Below are positions 36,452 to 49,168 of a stretch of DNA of 64,000 nt, one piece after another (the stretch's first letter is position 1; each line of letters begins with the position of its first letter). The notes beneath the pieces were generated by a model. It worked only from the letters and a program-made list of their open reading frames with translations. It was not told the origin of the DNA and made no database searches. This stretch comes from Chitinibacter sp. GC72 (GTDB lineage Bacteria > Pseudomonadota > Gammaproteobacteria > Burkholderiales > Chitinibacteraceae). The stretch covers positions 186,001-250,000 of the forward strand of contig NZ_VIRW01000001.1 in NCBI RefSeq assembly GCF_009760905.1, given 5' to 3'. Made by a program: the position numbers and the translations under genes.

Positions 36452-37537
36452 CTACTGCTTTAAAATTTGTAATGCTTGGGCAGTATCCGAATTACGCACC
36501 TCAAAATGTGACGCTAGTTTTTTGGATTTTTTTATTATTTTAAAAAAACTGGGGAGAGTTTGTAATTTAAGCTGCTTCGTATAAACCATGTGAGTTGTCT
36601 TTACATCCCCATTTTTCATATTCTCTCGGCCAAGATGGCTACTTAATCTAGTGTAAATTTTCCCTTCGCCACATTTCTGACAAAGATCAATTATCGTTGA
36701 TTTCATTTTATTCGCACTGAATGCAACAAATGATCTTGCGGATAGAATTTGCAATTTATTCAACCATTCAACATCATTTATAGAAATTAAACTTGAAGAG
36801 TCGGAATTCTTAAGGCCATACTTATAAACCTTGGGATCATAAGCGCAAAGATATAGACTACTTGACAACGGGACAAACAACTGAACTCCTCTAGCTAAGA
36901 TGCTAGAAACTCTAGGGTCCTCAAGATTACGGTAAAGCCAGTTATAACGAACAACAGGATGATCTGAAATTATGAACTCTTGCTCAGTTTCATTACAAAG
37001 TATATGAAATCTTAAATCTTTCATTGCAACTGAATCGATAATCCCATTTAAAGTTCGTGCTACAACAAAGGATCTCATTGAATCTTTATCTGATGGAGTC
37101 ACTCTCCACTCATTAATATCCCCTAAGTCCAAATCATTAAAATGCGAAAAATCGGCAAGAATTTGACCAAAACTAGCATTTATATAATTCAATCCATCAT
37201 CTCTAGCTTCCGCAGTTCTTGCTTCTTGGCACATAACAAAGCCCATTACCGTAGAAAAGCTACTACCATTGATTTTTGAAAAGTCACCTTTTCTAACAGA
37301 ATCAATAACACCAGCAGCAGGACCTTCAACTTCACGAGAAAGAAAGCTCTCTATTTCATTGTCTGTATCATAAAAATAATTCTGAGAAAAAACTTCAGCT
37401 ATCGACTGATCAAACCTAACTTCCTTTTTAAAAAAATCAAAGATGCTTATTTTCTCAAAATTTGACCTATCATCACTAAAGCCTCGCAACAAAAACTGAG
37501 GGACATAATGCTGATTTTTTGTAATATTTGATGGCAT
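36452..37537 (-). CDS. DUF4238 domain protein, AT-rich, probably acquired
   Basis: 361 residues. The start NQHYVPQFLLRGFSDD and the later FIISDHPVVRYN fit DUF4238, a family of unknown function often carried on variable regions. No signal peptide or membrane segment. The gene is far poorer in G+C than its surroundings (hand count 37381-37440: 18 of 60) and uses A/T-ending codons throughout. It lies between long repeat copy 2 and argS. These are signs of horizontal acquisition; a defence or toxin-related role is conceivable but unsupported by motif. The ribosome site is weak. Confidence 0.85.
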   Translation of the reverse strand: MPSNITKNQHYVPQFLLRGFSDDRSNFEKISIFDFFKKEVRFDQSIAEVFSQNYFYDTDNEIESFLSREVEGPAAGVIDSVRKGDFSKINGSSFSTVMGFVMCQEARTAEARDDGLNYINASFGQILADFSHFNDLDLGDINEWRVTPSDKDSMRSFVVARTLNGIIDSVAMKDLRFHILCNETEQEFIISDHPVVRYNWLYRNLEDPRVSSILARGVQLFVPLSSSLYLCAYDPKVYKYGLKNSDSSSLISINDVEWLNKLQILSARSFVAFSANKMKSTIIDLCQKCGEGKIYTRLSSHLGRENMKNGDVKTTHMVYTKQLKLQTLPSFFKIIKKSKKLASHFEVRNSDTAQALQILKQ

Positions 37538-37569
37538 ATGTGATTTACTACAGATGAATAATTTTTTTT

Positions 37570-37606
37570 AAATAAAAAAGCGACCCTTCGGTCGCTTTTT
37601 TATTTC
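37570..37606. terminator. Terminator of argS, possibly bidirectional
   Basis: AAAAAAGCGACC - CTTC - GGTCGCTTTTTT, perfect stem (37575-37602). Confidence 0.92.
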
Positions 37607-37612
37607 ACTCAA

Positions 37613-39568
<1,956 letters not shown>

Positions 39569-39798
39569 CTAGAGCTGAATCGGTGCGGGCCAATGCGGGC
39601 AAGCGCATCAAGCCAAAGCCGCCATTGTACCCGCTTGCGCGCCAAGCTCAAAAAACTGAGCCGCCAGCCTGTAAAGTAAATATGCCAACATCAAGCGGCG
39701 GCCTTTTATCGCGCCAAATCCGGGGTGAACGAATACAATGGGCTTGAGTCGTTCTGACGCGCGGCTTGCCCCCTTTTCAATCTTCACAAGGAGCGACG

Positions 39799-41025
39799 AT
39801 GCATCATGACACCCCACTACTCACCACCCTGGTGCTGGGCTTGGGATTGGCCTATTTATTCGGGATGCTGGCACAGCGCTGCCGCATGCCGCCGCTGATT
39901 GGTTATCTGTTTGCCGGGATTGTGATTGGACCGTTTACACCGGGGCCGCTGGCCAATCAGGCTTTGGCTACCGAGCTGGCCGAAGTGGGCGTGATTTTGC
40001 TGATGTTTGGTGTGGGGCTGCATTTTTCGCTCAAAGACCTGATGAGCGTGAAGCGCATCGCCATTCCCGGGGCGGTGATACAGATTACGATCGCCACGCT
40101 GCTGGGCATGGCACTGGCCTGGGTGATGGGCTGGCCGTGGGGCAACGGGCTGGTATTTGGCTTGTCGCTGTCGGTAGCCAGCACGGTGGTGCTGCTCAAG
40201 GCTTTACAGAAATACGATCTGGAACAAACCGATGAGGGCCGCATTGCGATTGGCTGGCTGATTGTGGAAGATCTGGCCATGGTGCTGATTCTGGTGTTGC
40301 TGCCCGCGCTGGCGGGCTTGCTCGGCGGGCATAATCCAAATGACACTGGCGAGCAAAGTTTACTGACCTTGCTGGGTGTCACCTTGGCTAAAGTGGCTGC
40401 GTTTGTGGCCTTTATGCTGATTATTGGCCGCCGCGTGATTCCGTGGGTGCTGGAAAAAACCGTCTGGACCGGCAGCCGCGAGCTATTTCGCCTTGGCGTG
40501 TTGGCGATTGCGCTGGGCGTGGCGTATGGCGCATCGCATTTATTTGGCGTCTCGTTCGCGCTGGGGGCGTTTTTTGCGGGCATGGTGCTGGCTGAGTCGG
40601 AGTTTAGCCATCGTGCAGCTGAGGAGTCATTGCCGCTGCGTGATGCCTTTGCCGTGCTGTTTTTTGTTTCGGTCGGCATGCTGTTTGACCCGCGCATTAT
40701 TCTGCAGCAGCCGCTGGCGCTACTCGGCACGGTGCTGGTCATTGTGATCGGCAAATCGCTGGCGGCGTGGGCGATTGTGCGCGCTTACGGCTACAGCCAC
40801 CGCGTGGCGGGGACGATTTCAGCCAGCCTGGCGCAAATTGGCGAGTTCTCATTTATTCTGGCCACCGTGGGCATGTCGCTGGGGCTGCTCAATAGCGACG
40901 CCAACGCGCTCATTATTGCTGGCGCGCTGATCTCTATCCTGCTCAACCCGCCGCTCTTCTCCATCCTGACCCGGGCAATACCTACACCAGGTAATGCCAC
41001 AGATGGCAGCACAGAAAAGAGCTAG
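39799..41025 (+). CDS. CPA2-family cation/proton antiporter (YbaL/KefB-like), without RCK domain
   Basis: 408 residues from the ATG at 39799, preceded by AAGGAG at ideal spacing. About twelve membrane segments of the CPA2 Na+/H+ or K+/H+ exchanger domain; PPLIGYLFAGIVIGPFTPGP, EVGVILLMFGVGLHFSLKDL, GWLIVEDLAMVLILVLLP and FGVSFALGAFFAGMVLAES are characteristic. YbaL and KefB/C carry a C-terminal TrkA-N (RCK) regulatory domain; this protein stops directly after the membrane part. A half copy of the dispersed palindrome (GGATATACCCA, 41029-41039) follows the stop, so a truncation event is possible. Confidence 0.88.
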   Translation: MHHDTPLLTTLVLGLGLAYLFGMLAQRCRMPPLIGYLFAGIVIGPFTPGPLANQALATELAEVGVILLMFGVGLHFSLKDLMSVKRIAIPGAVIQITIATLLGMALAWVMGWPWGNGLVFGLSLSVASTVVLLKALQKYDLEQTDEGRIAIGWLIVEDLAMVLILVLLPALAGLLGGHNPNDTGEQSLLTLLGVTLAKVAAFVAFMLIIGRRVIPWVLEKTVWTGSRELFRLGVLAIALGVAYGASHLFGVSFALGAFFAGMVLAESEFSHRAAEESLPLRDAFAVLFFVSVGMLFDPRIILQQPLALLGTVLVIVIGKSLAAWAIVRAYGYSHRVAGTISASLAQIGEFSFILATVGMSLGLLNSDANALIIAGALISILLNPPLFSILTRAIPTPGNATDGSTEKS

Positions 41026-41047
41026 ATGGATATACCCACTATCAACA

Positions 41048-41087
41048 TAAAAAAAACGCCGCAGATTCAATCTGCGGCGTTTTTTAT
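41048..41087. terminator. Bidirectional terminator between antiporter and tkt
   Basis: ACGCCGCAGA - TTCAA - TCTGCGGCGT (41056-41080) with A9 before and T6 after. Confidence 0.9.
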
Positions 41088-41105
41088 TGCTAGCGGCGAC
41101 CCGGC

Positions 41106-43106
41106 TTATTTCAGCAAGGCTTTGGCGCGGGCAACGACGTTGTCCACGGTGAAGCCGAAGTGGGCAAACAGCTGGCCTGCTGGCGCTGATTCGCCAAAGG
41201 TATCCATACCGATCACATCACCTTCAAGGCCAACGTATTTGCGCCAGAAGTCGCTGGTTGCGGCTTCAACGGCCAGACGTGGCACGCCCGCTGGCAGCAC
41301 GGATGCCTTGTAGGCTGCGTCCTGTTTGTCGAACACATTGGTGCTTGGCATTGACACTACGCGAACGGCGACGCCTTCTTCTTTGAGTGCAGCGGCGGCT
41401 TTCACGGCCAGATCCACTTCGGAGCCCGTCGCCAGAATCACCAGTTGCGGATTGGCGGCATCAACCAATACATAGCCACCTTTGGCAATGTCGGCCAACT
41501 GCTGCTCGCTACGCGCCTGAAATTGCAGGTTTTGACGAGTGAAAACGAGCGATGACGGCGTGGTGCGCTCGCCAATTGCCGCAGCCCAAGCCACTACTGA
41601 TTCCACTGTATCTGCTGGACGCCAGGTGTTCATATTCGGGATGCAACGCAGCGTTTGCAATTGCTCAACCGGCTGGTGTGTTGGGCCATCTTCACCCAGA
41701 CCAATCGAATCGTGCGTGTAAACGAAGATATTGTTGGTCTTCATCAACGCCGCCATACGCAGCGCATTGAGCGCGTATTCGCAGAACATCAGGAATGTGC
41801 CGCCGAATGGGCGGAAACCGCCATGCAAAACGATGCCGTTCTGGATGGCACTCATACCGAATTCGCGCACGCCGTAGCTGATGTGGTTACCTGAAATCTG
41901 GCCGCCCTCTACTTTCAGGCTACTTGAGCCTTTCCAGTTGGTCAGGTTAGAGCCGGTCAAGTCAGCCGAACCGCCGAGCATTTCCGGCAGTTGTGGGCAC
42001 AGCGCCGACAAGGCATTCTGGCTGGCTTTACGGGTAGCGATGGTTTCGGCTTTGCTATTGGCTTCTGCTACTGCGGCTTTAACGATGTCGTTCCAGTTCG
42101 CAGGCAGATCGCCTTTCATGCGGCGGCTAAATTCGGCGGCCTCGCCTGGATATTGCGCAGCGTATTTGGCAAACAGCGCATTCCACTCGGCTTCCGCCGC
42201 AGCACCAGCGGCTTTTTTATCCCAGCCAGCGTATACGTCAGCAGGGATTTCGAATGGCGCATGTGGCCAGCCGATGGCTTCGCGAGTCAGTGCGATTTCA
42301 GCATCACCCAGTGGTGCGCCGTGGCAATCGTGGCTGGCGGCTTTGTTTGGCGAGCCTTTACCGATGATGGTTTTGCAGCAGATCAGCGTTGGTTTGCCAG
42401 TTTCGGCTTTGGCCGCGGAAATCGCAGCGTTCAAAGCGTCAACGTCGTGACCGTCAACACCGGCAATGACATGCCAGCCGTAAGATTCGAAACGTTTTGG
42501 CGTGTCGTCGGTAAACCAGCCTTCAACGTGGCCGTCGATCGAAATGCCGTTATCGTCCCAGAACGCCACCAGTTTGCCCAAGCCCCAAGTGCCAGCCAGT
42601 GCGCAAGCTTCGTGCGAGATGCCTTCCATCAGGCAACCGTCGCCCATGAAGACATAAGTGTAATGGTCAACGATATCCAGACCTGGCTTGTTAAATTGCG
42701 CTGCCAGCAGTTTTTCCGCCAACGCAAAGCCCACCGCATTGGTAATACCCTGACCCAACGGGCCAGTGGTGGTCTCTACGCCCGGCGTGTAATGAACTTC
42801 AGGGTGACCTGGGGTTTTAGAGTGGAATTGACGGAAGTTTTTAATGTCGTCGATTGAAACGTCGTAACCTGTGAGGTGCAATAGCGCGTATTGCAGCATT
42901 GAGCCGTGGCCGTTGGACAATACAAAGCGGTCGCGGTTGGCCCAGGCCGGGTTTTGCGGATTAAAGCGCATATTGTCGCCCCACAAAGCCAGACCAATTT
43001 CCGCCATCCCCATCGGTGCGCCCGGGTGGCCGGAATTGGCTTTTTGCACAGCGTCCATCGCCAGTGCGCGGATTGCATTTGCTAAATCAGTACGCGTTGC
43101 TGCCAT
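41106..43106 (-). CDS. tkt: Transketolase
   Basis: 666 residues from the ATG at 43106 ([21 protein letters not shown]) with AAGGA upstream. TPP motif [17 protein letters not shown]...WDDNG, N-terminal [14 protein letters not shown] and C-terminal [20 protein letters not shown] are conserved. It transfers two-carbon units between sugar phosphates in the pentose phosphate pathway, using thiamine diphosphate. Single gene ended by the terminator at 41048. Confidence 0.97.
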   Translation of the reverse strand: MAATRTDLANAIRALAMDAVQKANSGHPGAPMGMAEIGLALWGDNMRFNPQNPAWANRDRFVLSNGHGSMLQYALLHLTGYDVSIDDIKNFRQFHSKTPGHPEVHYTPGVETTTGPLGQGITNAVGFALAEKLLAAQFNKPGLDIVDHYTYVFMGDGCLMEGISHEACALAGTWGLGKLVAFWDDNGISIDGHVEGWFTDDTPKRFESYGWHVIAGVDGHDVDALNAAISAAKAETGKPTLICCKTIIGKGSPNKAASHDCHGAPLGDAEIALTREAIGWPHAPFEIPADVYAGWDKKAAGAAAEAEWNALFAKYAAQYPGEAAEFSRRMKGDLPANWNDIVKAAVAEANSKAETIATRKASQNALSALCPQLPEMLGGSADLTGSNLTNWKGSSSLKVEGGQISGNHISYGVREFGMSAIQNGIVLHGGFRPFGGTFLMFCEYALNALRMAALMKTNNIFVYTHDSIGLGEDGPTHQPVEQLQTLRCIPNMNTWRPADTVESVVAWAAAIGERTTPSSLVFTRQNLQFQARSEQQLADIAKGGYVLVDAANPQLVILATGSEVDLAVKAAAALKEEGVAVRVVSMPSTNVFDKQDAAYKASVLPAGVPRLAVEAATSDFWRKYVGLEGDVIGMDTFGESAPAGQLFAHFGFTVDNVVARAKALLK

Positions 43107-43227
43107 CACTGTATTCCTTATTGTGTGAAAACGAATCCCTTGCTTTCTTGCCAGGCCAGCCTGCAAAACTCAAGGAGAAAATTGTTCTGCATTATCCCTG
43201 AGCCAAGACCCTGTGGCATAGGGGATT

Positions 43228-43268
43228 AAAAAAAAACTACACGCCAGCATTGTAAAATGCTGGCGTGT
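43228..43268 (-). terminator. Terminator of phaC
   Basis: On the minus strand ACACGCCAGCATT - TTAC - AATGCTGGCGTGT, then AG and T9. 13-bp perfect stem. Confidence 0.9.
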
Positions 43269-43313
43269 CGGTGATGTTGCTTAAAAACAAAGAATCATGG
43301 GTGCTTGTCAGGC

Positions 43314-45059
43314 TTATTCCAGCACATAGGTGCCCGGCGCTGCGCACAGCTTGGCGTATTTGCGGCTGGAGAGCTTGGGTTTGACCTGCGCACCCGAATA
43401 CGGGCGCAGCCACTCCACCCAGTTGGGCCACCATGAGCCTGCCACCTGGGTTTTATCCTGCAACCACGCTTCGGCATCCTGCCCTGCAACGGGCTCGCCC
43501 TGCCAGAAGCTGCGTTTGCATTTGGGCCCCGGCGGATTGATGATGCCGATAATATGGCCCGACGTTGACAGCGTAAATTGCACCGGCCCAGAGACCCGGT
43601 CTGCCAGCGTGAAGGTTTGCTTCCACGGCGCGATGTGATCTTCTTCGGCGCTGACCATATAGATAGGCTGGGTAATTTGCGCCAGATCGATGGGCTGCCC
43701 CGCCAGATTCAAAGCATCAGGCTGTACGAGTTTATTCGACCAGTACAGATCACGCAGATAGCTGCGGTGCATTTTCTTCGGCATCCGCGTGGTATCCATA
43801 TTCCAGTACAACACGTCAAACGCCATCGGCGTTTCACCCATCAGGTAGTTACCAGCCCAGTAATTCCAGATCAGGCTGTTGGAGCGCAGCAAACGAAAGC
43901 TGGCGGCCATTTCCTTGCCGTCCAGATAACCTTTTTTCTCCATGACCGTATCAATAAAATCCAGACCGTCTTCGTCAATAAACACTTCGATATCGCCGGG
44001 GCGTTCAAAGTCGGTCAGCGTGGTCAACAGTGTTGCCGATTCGACCGGCACGGATTTGATCGCCCCCGCCGCCGCAGCGCGATTGGCCCACGCCAGATAC
44101 GTTGTGATCAGCGTGCCACCAATGCAGTACCCCAGCAGATTGACCTTGTCACTGCCGCTGATTTCCAGCGCAACATCAATAATTTGCGCCACACCATCGG
44201 TCAGATAATCATCAAAGCTCACCTCGGCCATGCTGCTATCCGGGTTTTTCCAGCTGGTGACAAACACCGAAAACCCCTGATCGACGAGGTACTTGATAAT
44301 GCTTTTTTGCGGGTTCAGATCGAGCACGTAATATTTATTGATCCACGGCGACACCAGCACCAGCGGCACTTGATGCACCGTGGGGGTATTGGCCTCATAG
44401 TGAATCACTTCAAGCAGTTTGCCGCGATACACCACGGCACCTTCGGTAGTGGCCAGATTTTCGCCAACGGTAAACGCGTCCAGATCGGTCATCGCGATAT
44501 CGCCATTGGCCATGTCGCGCATGAAATTATCCAGCCCCTTGACCAGACTGACGCCACGGCTTTCCAGCGCTGTTGCCAGCGCAGTGGGATTGGTGAGCAG
44601 GAAATTGGTTGGCGCCATGGCGTTGAGCACCTGACGCAACCAGAAGGCCGAAATACTGCGCTCCTGTTCGCACAAATCCGGGGTGGCGTAGAGATTGTTT
44701 TGCAGCCAGCGCGTATTGAGCAAATACCATTCTTTCAGGCTGTCCCAGAAAGGCGAGTCGCACCAGATCGGATCGGCAAAGCGCGGATCATCGGGATGCG
44801 GCGGGATTACATCGGTATCGGGCTCGCCCCAGTAGCGGCGCAAGGTAAAGCCTTGCAAGCGCAGCAGATCATTGGCGTAGCTGGTGTAGGCCTGATACAG
44901 CTTATCCGGGTGGCGCAGCCAGGCCTTTTGCGCTTTCAGTGTGGTTTCACCCAGACCAAAGGGATCAAAAGTCTGTCGCAACTGGTGTTGCAGCAGCTCA
45001 AAGCGCTGCTGTTGATCGGCATAAAACTGGGAAAAAGTGGTTTCAGGCATGACTGACAT
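43314..45059 (-). CDS. phaC: Class I poly(3-hydroxyalkanoate) synthase
   Basis: 581 residues. The PHA-synthase box VNLLGYCIGGTLITTYLAW contains the catalytic Cys (GYCIGG); the Asp of AEEDHIAPW and the His of LSTSGHIIGIINPPG complete the triad. WINKYYVLDLNPQKSIIKYLVDQGFSVFVTSWKNP is a class I hallmark. It polymerises hydroxyacyl-CoA on the surface of carbon-storage granules. The ATG at 45059 follows GGGGAG. phaA, phaB and phasin genes are not adjacent. Confidence 0.96.
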   Translation of the reverse strand: MSVMPETTFSQFYADQQQRFELLQHQLRQTFDPFGLGETTLKAQKAWLRHPDKLYQAYTSYANDLLRLQGFTLRRYWGEPDTDVIPPHPDDPRFADPIWCDSPFWDSLKEWYLLNTRWLQNNLYATPDLCEQERSISAFWLRQVLNAMAPTNFLLTNPTALATALESRGVSLVKGLDNFMRDMANGDIAMTDLDAFTVGENLATTEGAVVYRGKLLEVIHYEANTPTVHQVPLVLVSPWINKYYVLDLNPQKSIIKYLVDQGFSVFVTSWKNPDSSMAEVSFDDYLTDGVAQIIDVALEISGSDKVNLLGYCIGGTLITTYLAWANRAAAAGAIKSVPVESATLLTTLTDFERPGDIEVFIDEDGLDFIDTVMEKKGYLDGKEMAASFRLLRSNSLIWNYWAGNYLMGETPMAFDVLYWNMDTTRMPKKMHRSYLRDLYWSNKLVQPDALNLAGQPIDLAQITQPIYMVSAEEDHIAPWKQTFTLADRVSGPVQFTLSTSGHIIGIINPPGPKCKRSFWQGEPVAGQDAEAWLQDKTQVAGSWWPNWVEWLRPYSGAQVKPKLSSRKYAKLCAAPGTYVLE

Positions 45060-45148
45060 TGTATGACTCCCCGCTGGCGATATCTCTTAATCTACGCTGC
45101 GGTGCAGCATAATTCAATGCACTTTTTCCCGTCCCGGTATTTTGCTTC

Positions 45149-45911
<763 letters not shown>

Positions 45912-45921
45912 GTTCAGTCCA

Positions 45922-46914
45922 TCAAAAACTGAATCCGGTTTCTACCGGCGTGCCGTGCAGATTGAGCAGCAAACGACCCAGCGGCGTTAGTTCGCGGTAA
46001 CGCAGACAAACCTGACGCACATATTCAAACACGCGTGGTTGGTCGGCCAGATATTGTGCTTTGCCATCGCGGTAATTCAGCCGGGCAAACAGGCCGAGGA
46101 TTTTGATATGGCGTTGCAAGCCCGCCCATTCGAAGGCGCGGTAAAAATCCGAAAAGTCTTCGTGCACCGGCAAACCGGCGTCACGCGCCATTTCCCAGTA
46201 ACGAATCGCCAGATCAAGCACAAAGGCCTCGTTCCATGTGACATAAGCATCACGCAACAGAGATACCAAGTCGTAAGCAATCGGACCTTTCACTGCGTCC
46301 TGAAAATCGATCAGACGCAGCCGATCGTCTTTCACCATCAAATTGCGCGAATGATAATCGCGGTGCATAAACACGGTGGGTTGCTGCAACACTACCTGCG
46401 TGATCAGCGCACATGAGCGCTCCCAGACTGCCAGCTCTTTACCTGTCAGCTCGGTATTGAATTGCTGGCCGAAATACCACTCCCGACAGATATCGAGCTC
46501 GCGCTGGACAAAGGCTGCATCAAATAGTGGCAGGCCTTCATCGAGGGTATGTGCCTGCAGCTGAACCAGATCATGGATTGCACGCAGATACCACCCCTTG
46601 GCATTCTCTTCGTCCAACATACTCGCCAGCGTGGCATCGCCCAGGTCCTCCAATGCCACCAAGCCCAATGCCAGCGCTTGCCCAAGCAGCGCAGGCACGG
46701 CTGCGCCAGCACCCGCTAATTGGGCCTGGCGCGCCAGAAACGGCTGCACGTCAAAGCTGGCCGGGTCAAAATCCATCACGATCAGGCTGCGATCATCCCA
46801 GCTGGCGCGCCAGTATTGACGCACGCTGGCATCGGCAGCGGCAATCGCCAGCGAAACGGGAGCGCTACCTTGCTCGGCTTGCAACCAGTTGGTAATTTGT
46901 TCTTGTCTGTTCAT
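45922..46914 (-). CDS. amgK: N-acetylmuramate/N-acetylglucosamine kinase AmgK
   Basis: 330 residues from the ATG at 46914; an upstream in-frame GTG is less likely. Aminoglycoside-phosphotransferase fold with catalytic loop FMHRDYHSRNLMV and metal motif LIDFQDAVKGP. AmgK phosphorylates the anomeric carbon of MurNAc/GlcNAc for murein recycling and feeds MurU. The gene is divergent from lptD with only 64 bp between the starts, as in Pseudomonas. No good ribosome site is seen. Confidence 0.93.
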   Translation of the reverse strand: MNRQEQITNWLQAEQGSAPVSLAIAAADASVRQYWRASWDDRSLIVMDFDPASFDVQPFLARQAQLAGAGAAVPALLGQALALGLVALEDLGDATLASMLDEENAKGWYLRAIHDLVQLQAHTLDEGLPLFDAAFVQRELDICREWYFGQQFNTELTGKELAVWERSCALITQVVLQQPTVFMHRDYHSRNLMVKDDRLRLIDFQDAVKGPIAYDLVSLLRDAYVTWNEAFVLDLAIRYWEMARDAGLPVHEDFSDFYRAFEWAGLQRHIKILGLFARLNYRDGKAQYLADQPRVFEYVRQVCLRYRELTPLGRLLLNLHGTPVETGFSF

Positions 46915-46978
46915 AGGAAGAATTACTCTCAAATCTGCTAATATCACGCAATTCTACCAGTTAGCTGAACAAGGCCAC

Positions 46979-49156
46979 ATGCGGGTGCATCATTCACCAC
47001 CATTTCACCTCACAATTTTAAAGCTTTCGCTCGCGATCCTGCCCGGTTTTGCCGTGGCGCAAACGCCGCAGAGCACGCCCGAACCGCCGATTTTTATCGA
47101 AGCTGATCAGGCCAATGTGCAGGAAGGCGATTACACCGAGGCCAAAGGCAATGTCATCATCACCCGCGATACGCTGGAGGTAAAGTCCGACTGGGTCAAA
47201 TACCAGCAACAAACCGATATGGTGCACGCGGGCGATCAGGTGATCCTGAACAAGGATGGCGACACACTCACCGGGACACGCCTTGATATTGCCGTCACCG
47301 CGCGCGAAGGCGAGCTGGAAAACGCCACTTATCTGATGGGGCAAGGCCTTGCGCGTGGCGAAGCGGTCAAAATCCTGTTTGAAGGCAAGGACAAATACCG
47401 CATCCAGACTGGTTCGATCACCACCTGCACGCCCGAACAAAACGCCTGGCATCTGCATGCCAAGGAAATGCAGCTCGACTATACGCAAAATTATGGTCAG
47501 GCCTGGCATGGCTGGCTGGAGTTTCAATCTGTCCCCGTTTTCTACTACCCGTGGATGGATTTTCCGCTCGATGGCGGCCGCAAAACGGGCTTTCTGATGC
47601 CCAATATCGGCTACAGCAGCAGTAATGGTCTGGAGTACAGCCAGCCGTTTTACTGGAATATTGCCCCCAACTATGACGCAACAATCACGCCGAGCTATTT
47701 GGGCGAACGCGGCGTGATGCTCGGCGGCGAGTTTCGCTATCTGCAACCTAGCTACACCGGCAGCATCAGGGCCGAAGGCATTGATGATCGCAAAGACCAT
47801 GATCGCCGCTACAGCGTTGCACTCTCACACAGCCATCTGCTGGCAGACCGGCTCCGGCTTGATCTGACATACCAGAAAGTCTCCGACGATTATTATTTCA
47901 GCGATTTTAGCGACCGGCTGGCCGTTGCCTCGCAAGTCAATCTTGAGCAAGGCGCTTTACTTTCGTATAGCGGCAGCAACTGGTCCAGCTATTTGCGCGT
48001 ACAGCAATATCAGACACTGCAAAGTAGAACCACGCCAGTCGATGAACCCTACGCGCGCTTGCCACAATGGTATGGCAGCTATTCACCCAAACTGGGTGGC
48101 GGGACTGAAACGCAGTTTAATGCCGAATTCACCCGTTTTACCCACGACAAAAAAATCCAGGGTGATCGCACGTGGATCTATCCCAGCATGAGCCTGCCAC
48201 TGGCCAATGCCTACAGCTTTATCACACCCAAGCTAGGTCTGCATGCAACGCATTACCGCAATGAAAGCGCATCAGGCCGTGATCTGGGTACTGAAAGCCG
48301 GGTGTTGCCGATTGCCAGCGTCAATACCGGTCTGTTCTTCGAACGCGAAGGCCAGCTGTTTGGCAGCAAGATTTTGCAAACACTGGAGCCTCAGCTCTAC
48401 TACCTGTATGTGCCATTCAAAGATCAGTCCAAGCTGCCCAATTACGATAGCGGCACGACCGACCTGTCGTGGTCATCACTGTTTGCTGAGAATAAGTACT
48501 CAGGCAATGACCGCATTAATGACGCAAATGAAATTACCCTGGCGCTCAATTCACGTATTTTTGCCGACGAAGATGGCGTTGAGCGCTTTTATGCCGGACT
48601 AGGGCAAAGGATTTATTTCAAATCCCCCAAGGTGGGAATTGATTCAAATCGCGAATCGAACTCGGAAAAATCGTCCGATCTGTTATTGACGCTGGGCGGC
48701 CAGCTACCCTACGACATCCGTGCCAACTACACATTGCAACAGGATATTCGGCACGATAAAACGGCCCGCGCCGATCTGAATTTCAACTGGTCACCGGGTG
48801 CCTACAAAACACTGAATCTACGCTACAGCGTTAACCGTACCGCCAATACCGAACAGCTGGACGCCAGTGGACAATGGCCGCTGGGCGGTGGCTGGTACGG
48901 TGTAGCCCGCTATAATTACTCGCTCAAGGATAATCAGGCGCTAGAGACCCTGGCCGGACTTGAATACAATGCAGGTTGCTGGGCTCTGCGCCTGGCTGCG
49001 CAGCGTTATGTCACCACCGACAGCAAGTACAAAACAAATTACTTTATTTTGCTCGACCTTGGCGGATTGGCCGGGATAGGGATGAACCCCATTTCCGTGT
49101 TGCGGCAATCCATTCCTGGCTACGCCAACACTTACTCTTCGCCCAAACTGCGTTAA
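46979..49156 (+). CDS. lptD: LPS-assembly outer-membrane protein LptD
   Basis: 725 residues from the ATG at 46979 (AAGG upstream). Signal peptide MRVHHSPPFHLTILKLSLAILPGFAVAQ, periplasmic OstA/LptA-like domain (about 40-180: FIEADQANVQEGDYTEAKGN) and a large outer-membrane barrel. With LptE it inserts LPS into the outer leaflet. The mature protein shows only one Cys in the N-terminal part (ITTCTPEQ) and one near the C terminus (NAGCWALR). E. coli has two pairs, so one interdomain disulfide is predicted. First gene of lptD-surA-pdxA-rsmA. Confidence 0.96.
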   Translation: MRVHHSPPFHLTILKLSLAILPGFAVAQTPQSTPEPPIFIEADQANVQEGDYTEAKGNVIITRDTLEVKSDWVKYQQQTDMVHAGDQVILNKDGDTLTGTRLDIAVTAREGELENATYLMGQGLARGEAVKILFEGKDKYRIQTGSITTCTPEQNAWHLHAKEMQLDYTQNYGQAWHGWLEFQSVPVFYYPWMDFPLDGGRKTGFLMPNIGYSSSNGLEYSQPFYWNIAPNYDATITPSYLGERGVMLGGEFRYLQPSYTGSIRAEGIDDRKDHDRRYSVALSHSHLLADRLRLDLTYQKVSDDYYFSDFSDRLAVASQVNLEQGALLSYSGSNWSSYLRVQQYQTLQSRTTPVDEPYARLPQWYGSYSPKLGGGTETQFNAEFTRFTHDKKIQGDRTWIYPSMSLPLANAYSFITPKLGLHATHYRNESASGRDLGTESRVLPIASVNTGLFFEREGQLFGSKILQTLEPQLYYLYVPFKDQSKLPNYDSGTTDLSWSSLFAENKYSGNDRINDANEITLALNSRIFADEDGVERFYAGLGQRIYFKSPKVGIDSNRESNSEKSSDLLLTLGGQLPYDIRANYTLQQDIRHDKTARADLNFNWSPGAYKTLNLRYSVNRTANTEQLDASGQWPLGGGWYGVARYNYSLKDNQALETLAGLEYNAGCWALRLAAQRYVTTDSKYKTNYFILLDLGGLAGIGMNPISVLRQSIPGYANTYSSPKLR

Positions 49157-49168
49157 TAGGCATACCGT

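Noticed and set aside
43578-45056. 492-codon plus-strand open frame antisense to phaC
   Set aside because: PhaC is unmistakable on the minus strand; the antisense product has low-complexity His/Gln/Arg composition typical of shadow frames.
46889-46978. Upstream start for lptD at 46889
   Set aside because: The extra 30 residues overlap amgK antisense and spoil the signal peptide; the ATG at 46979 has AAGG upstream and a good leader.
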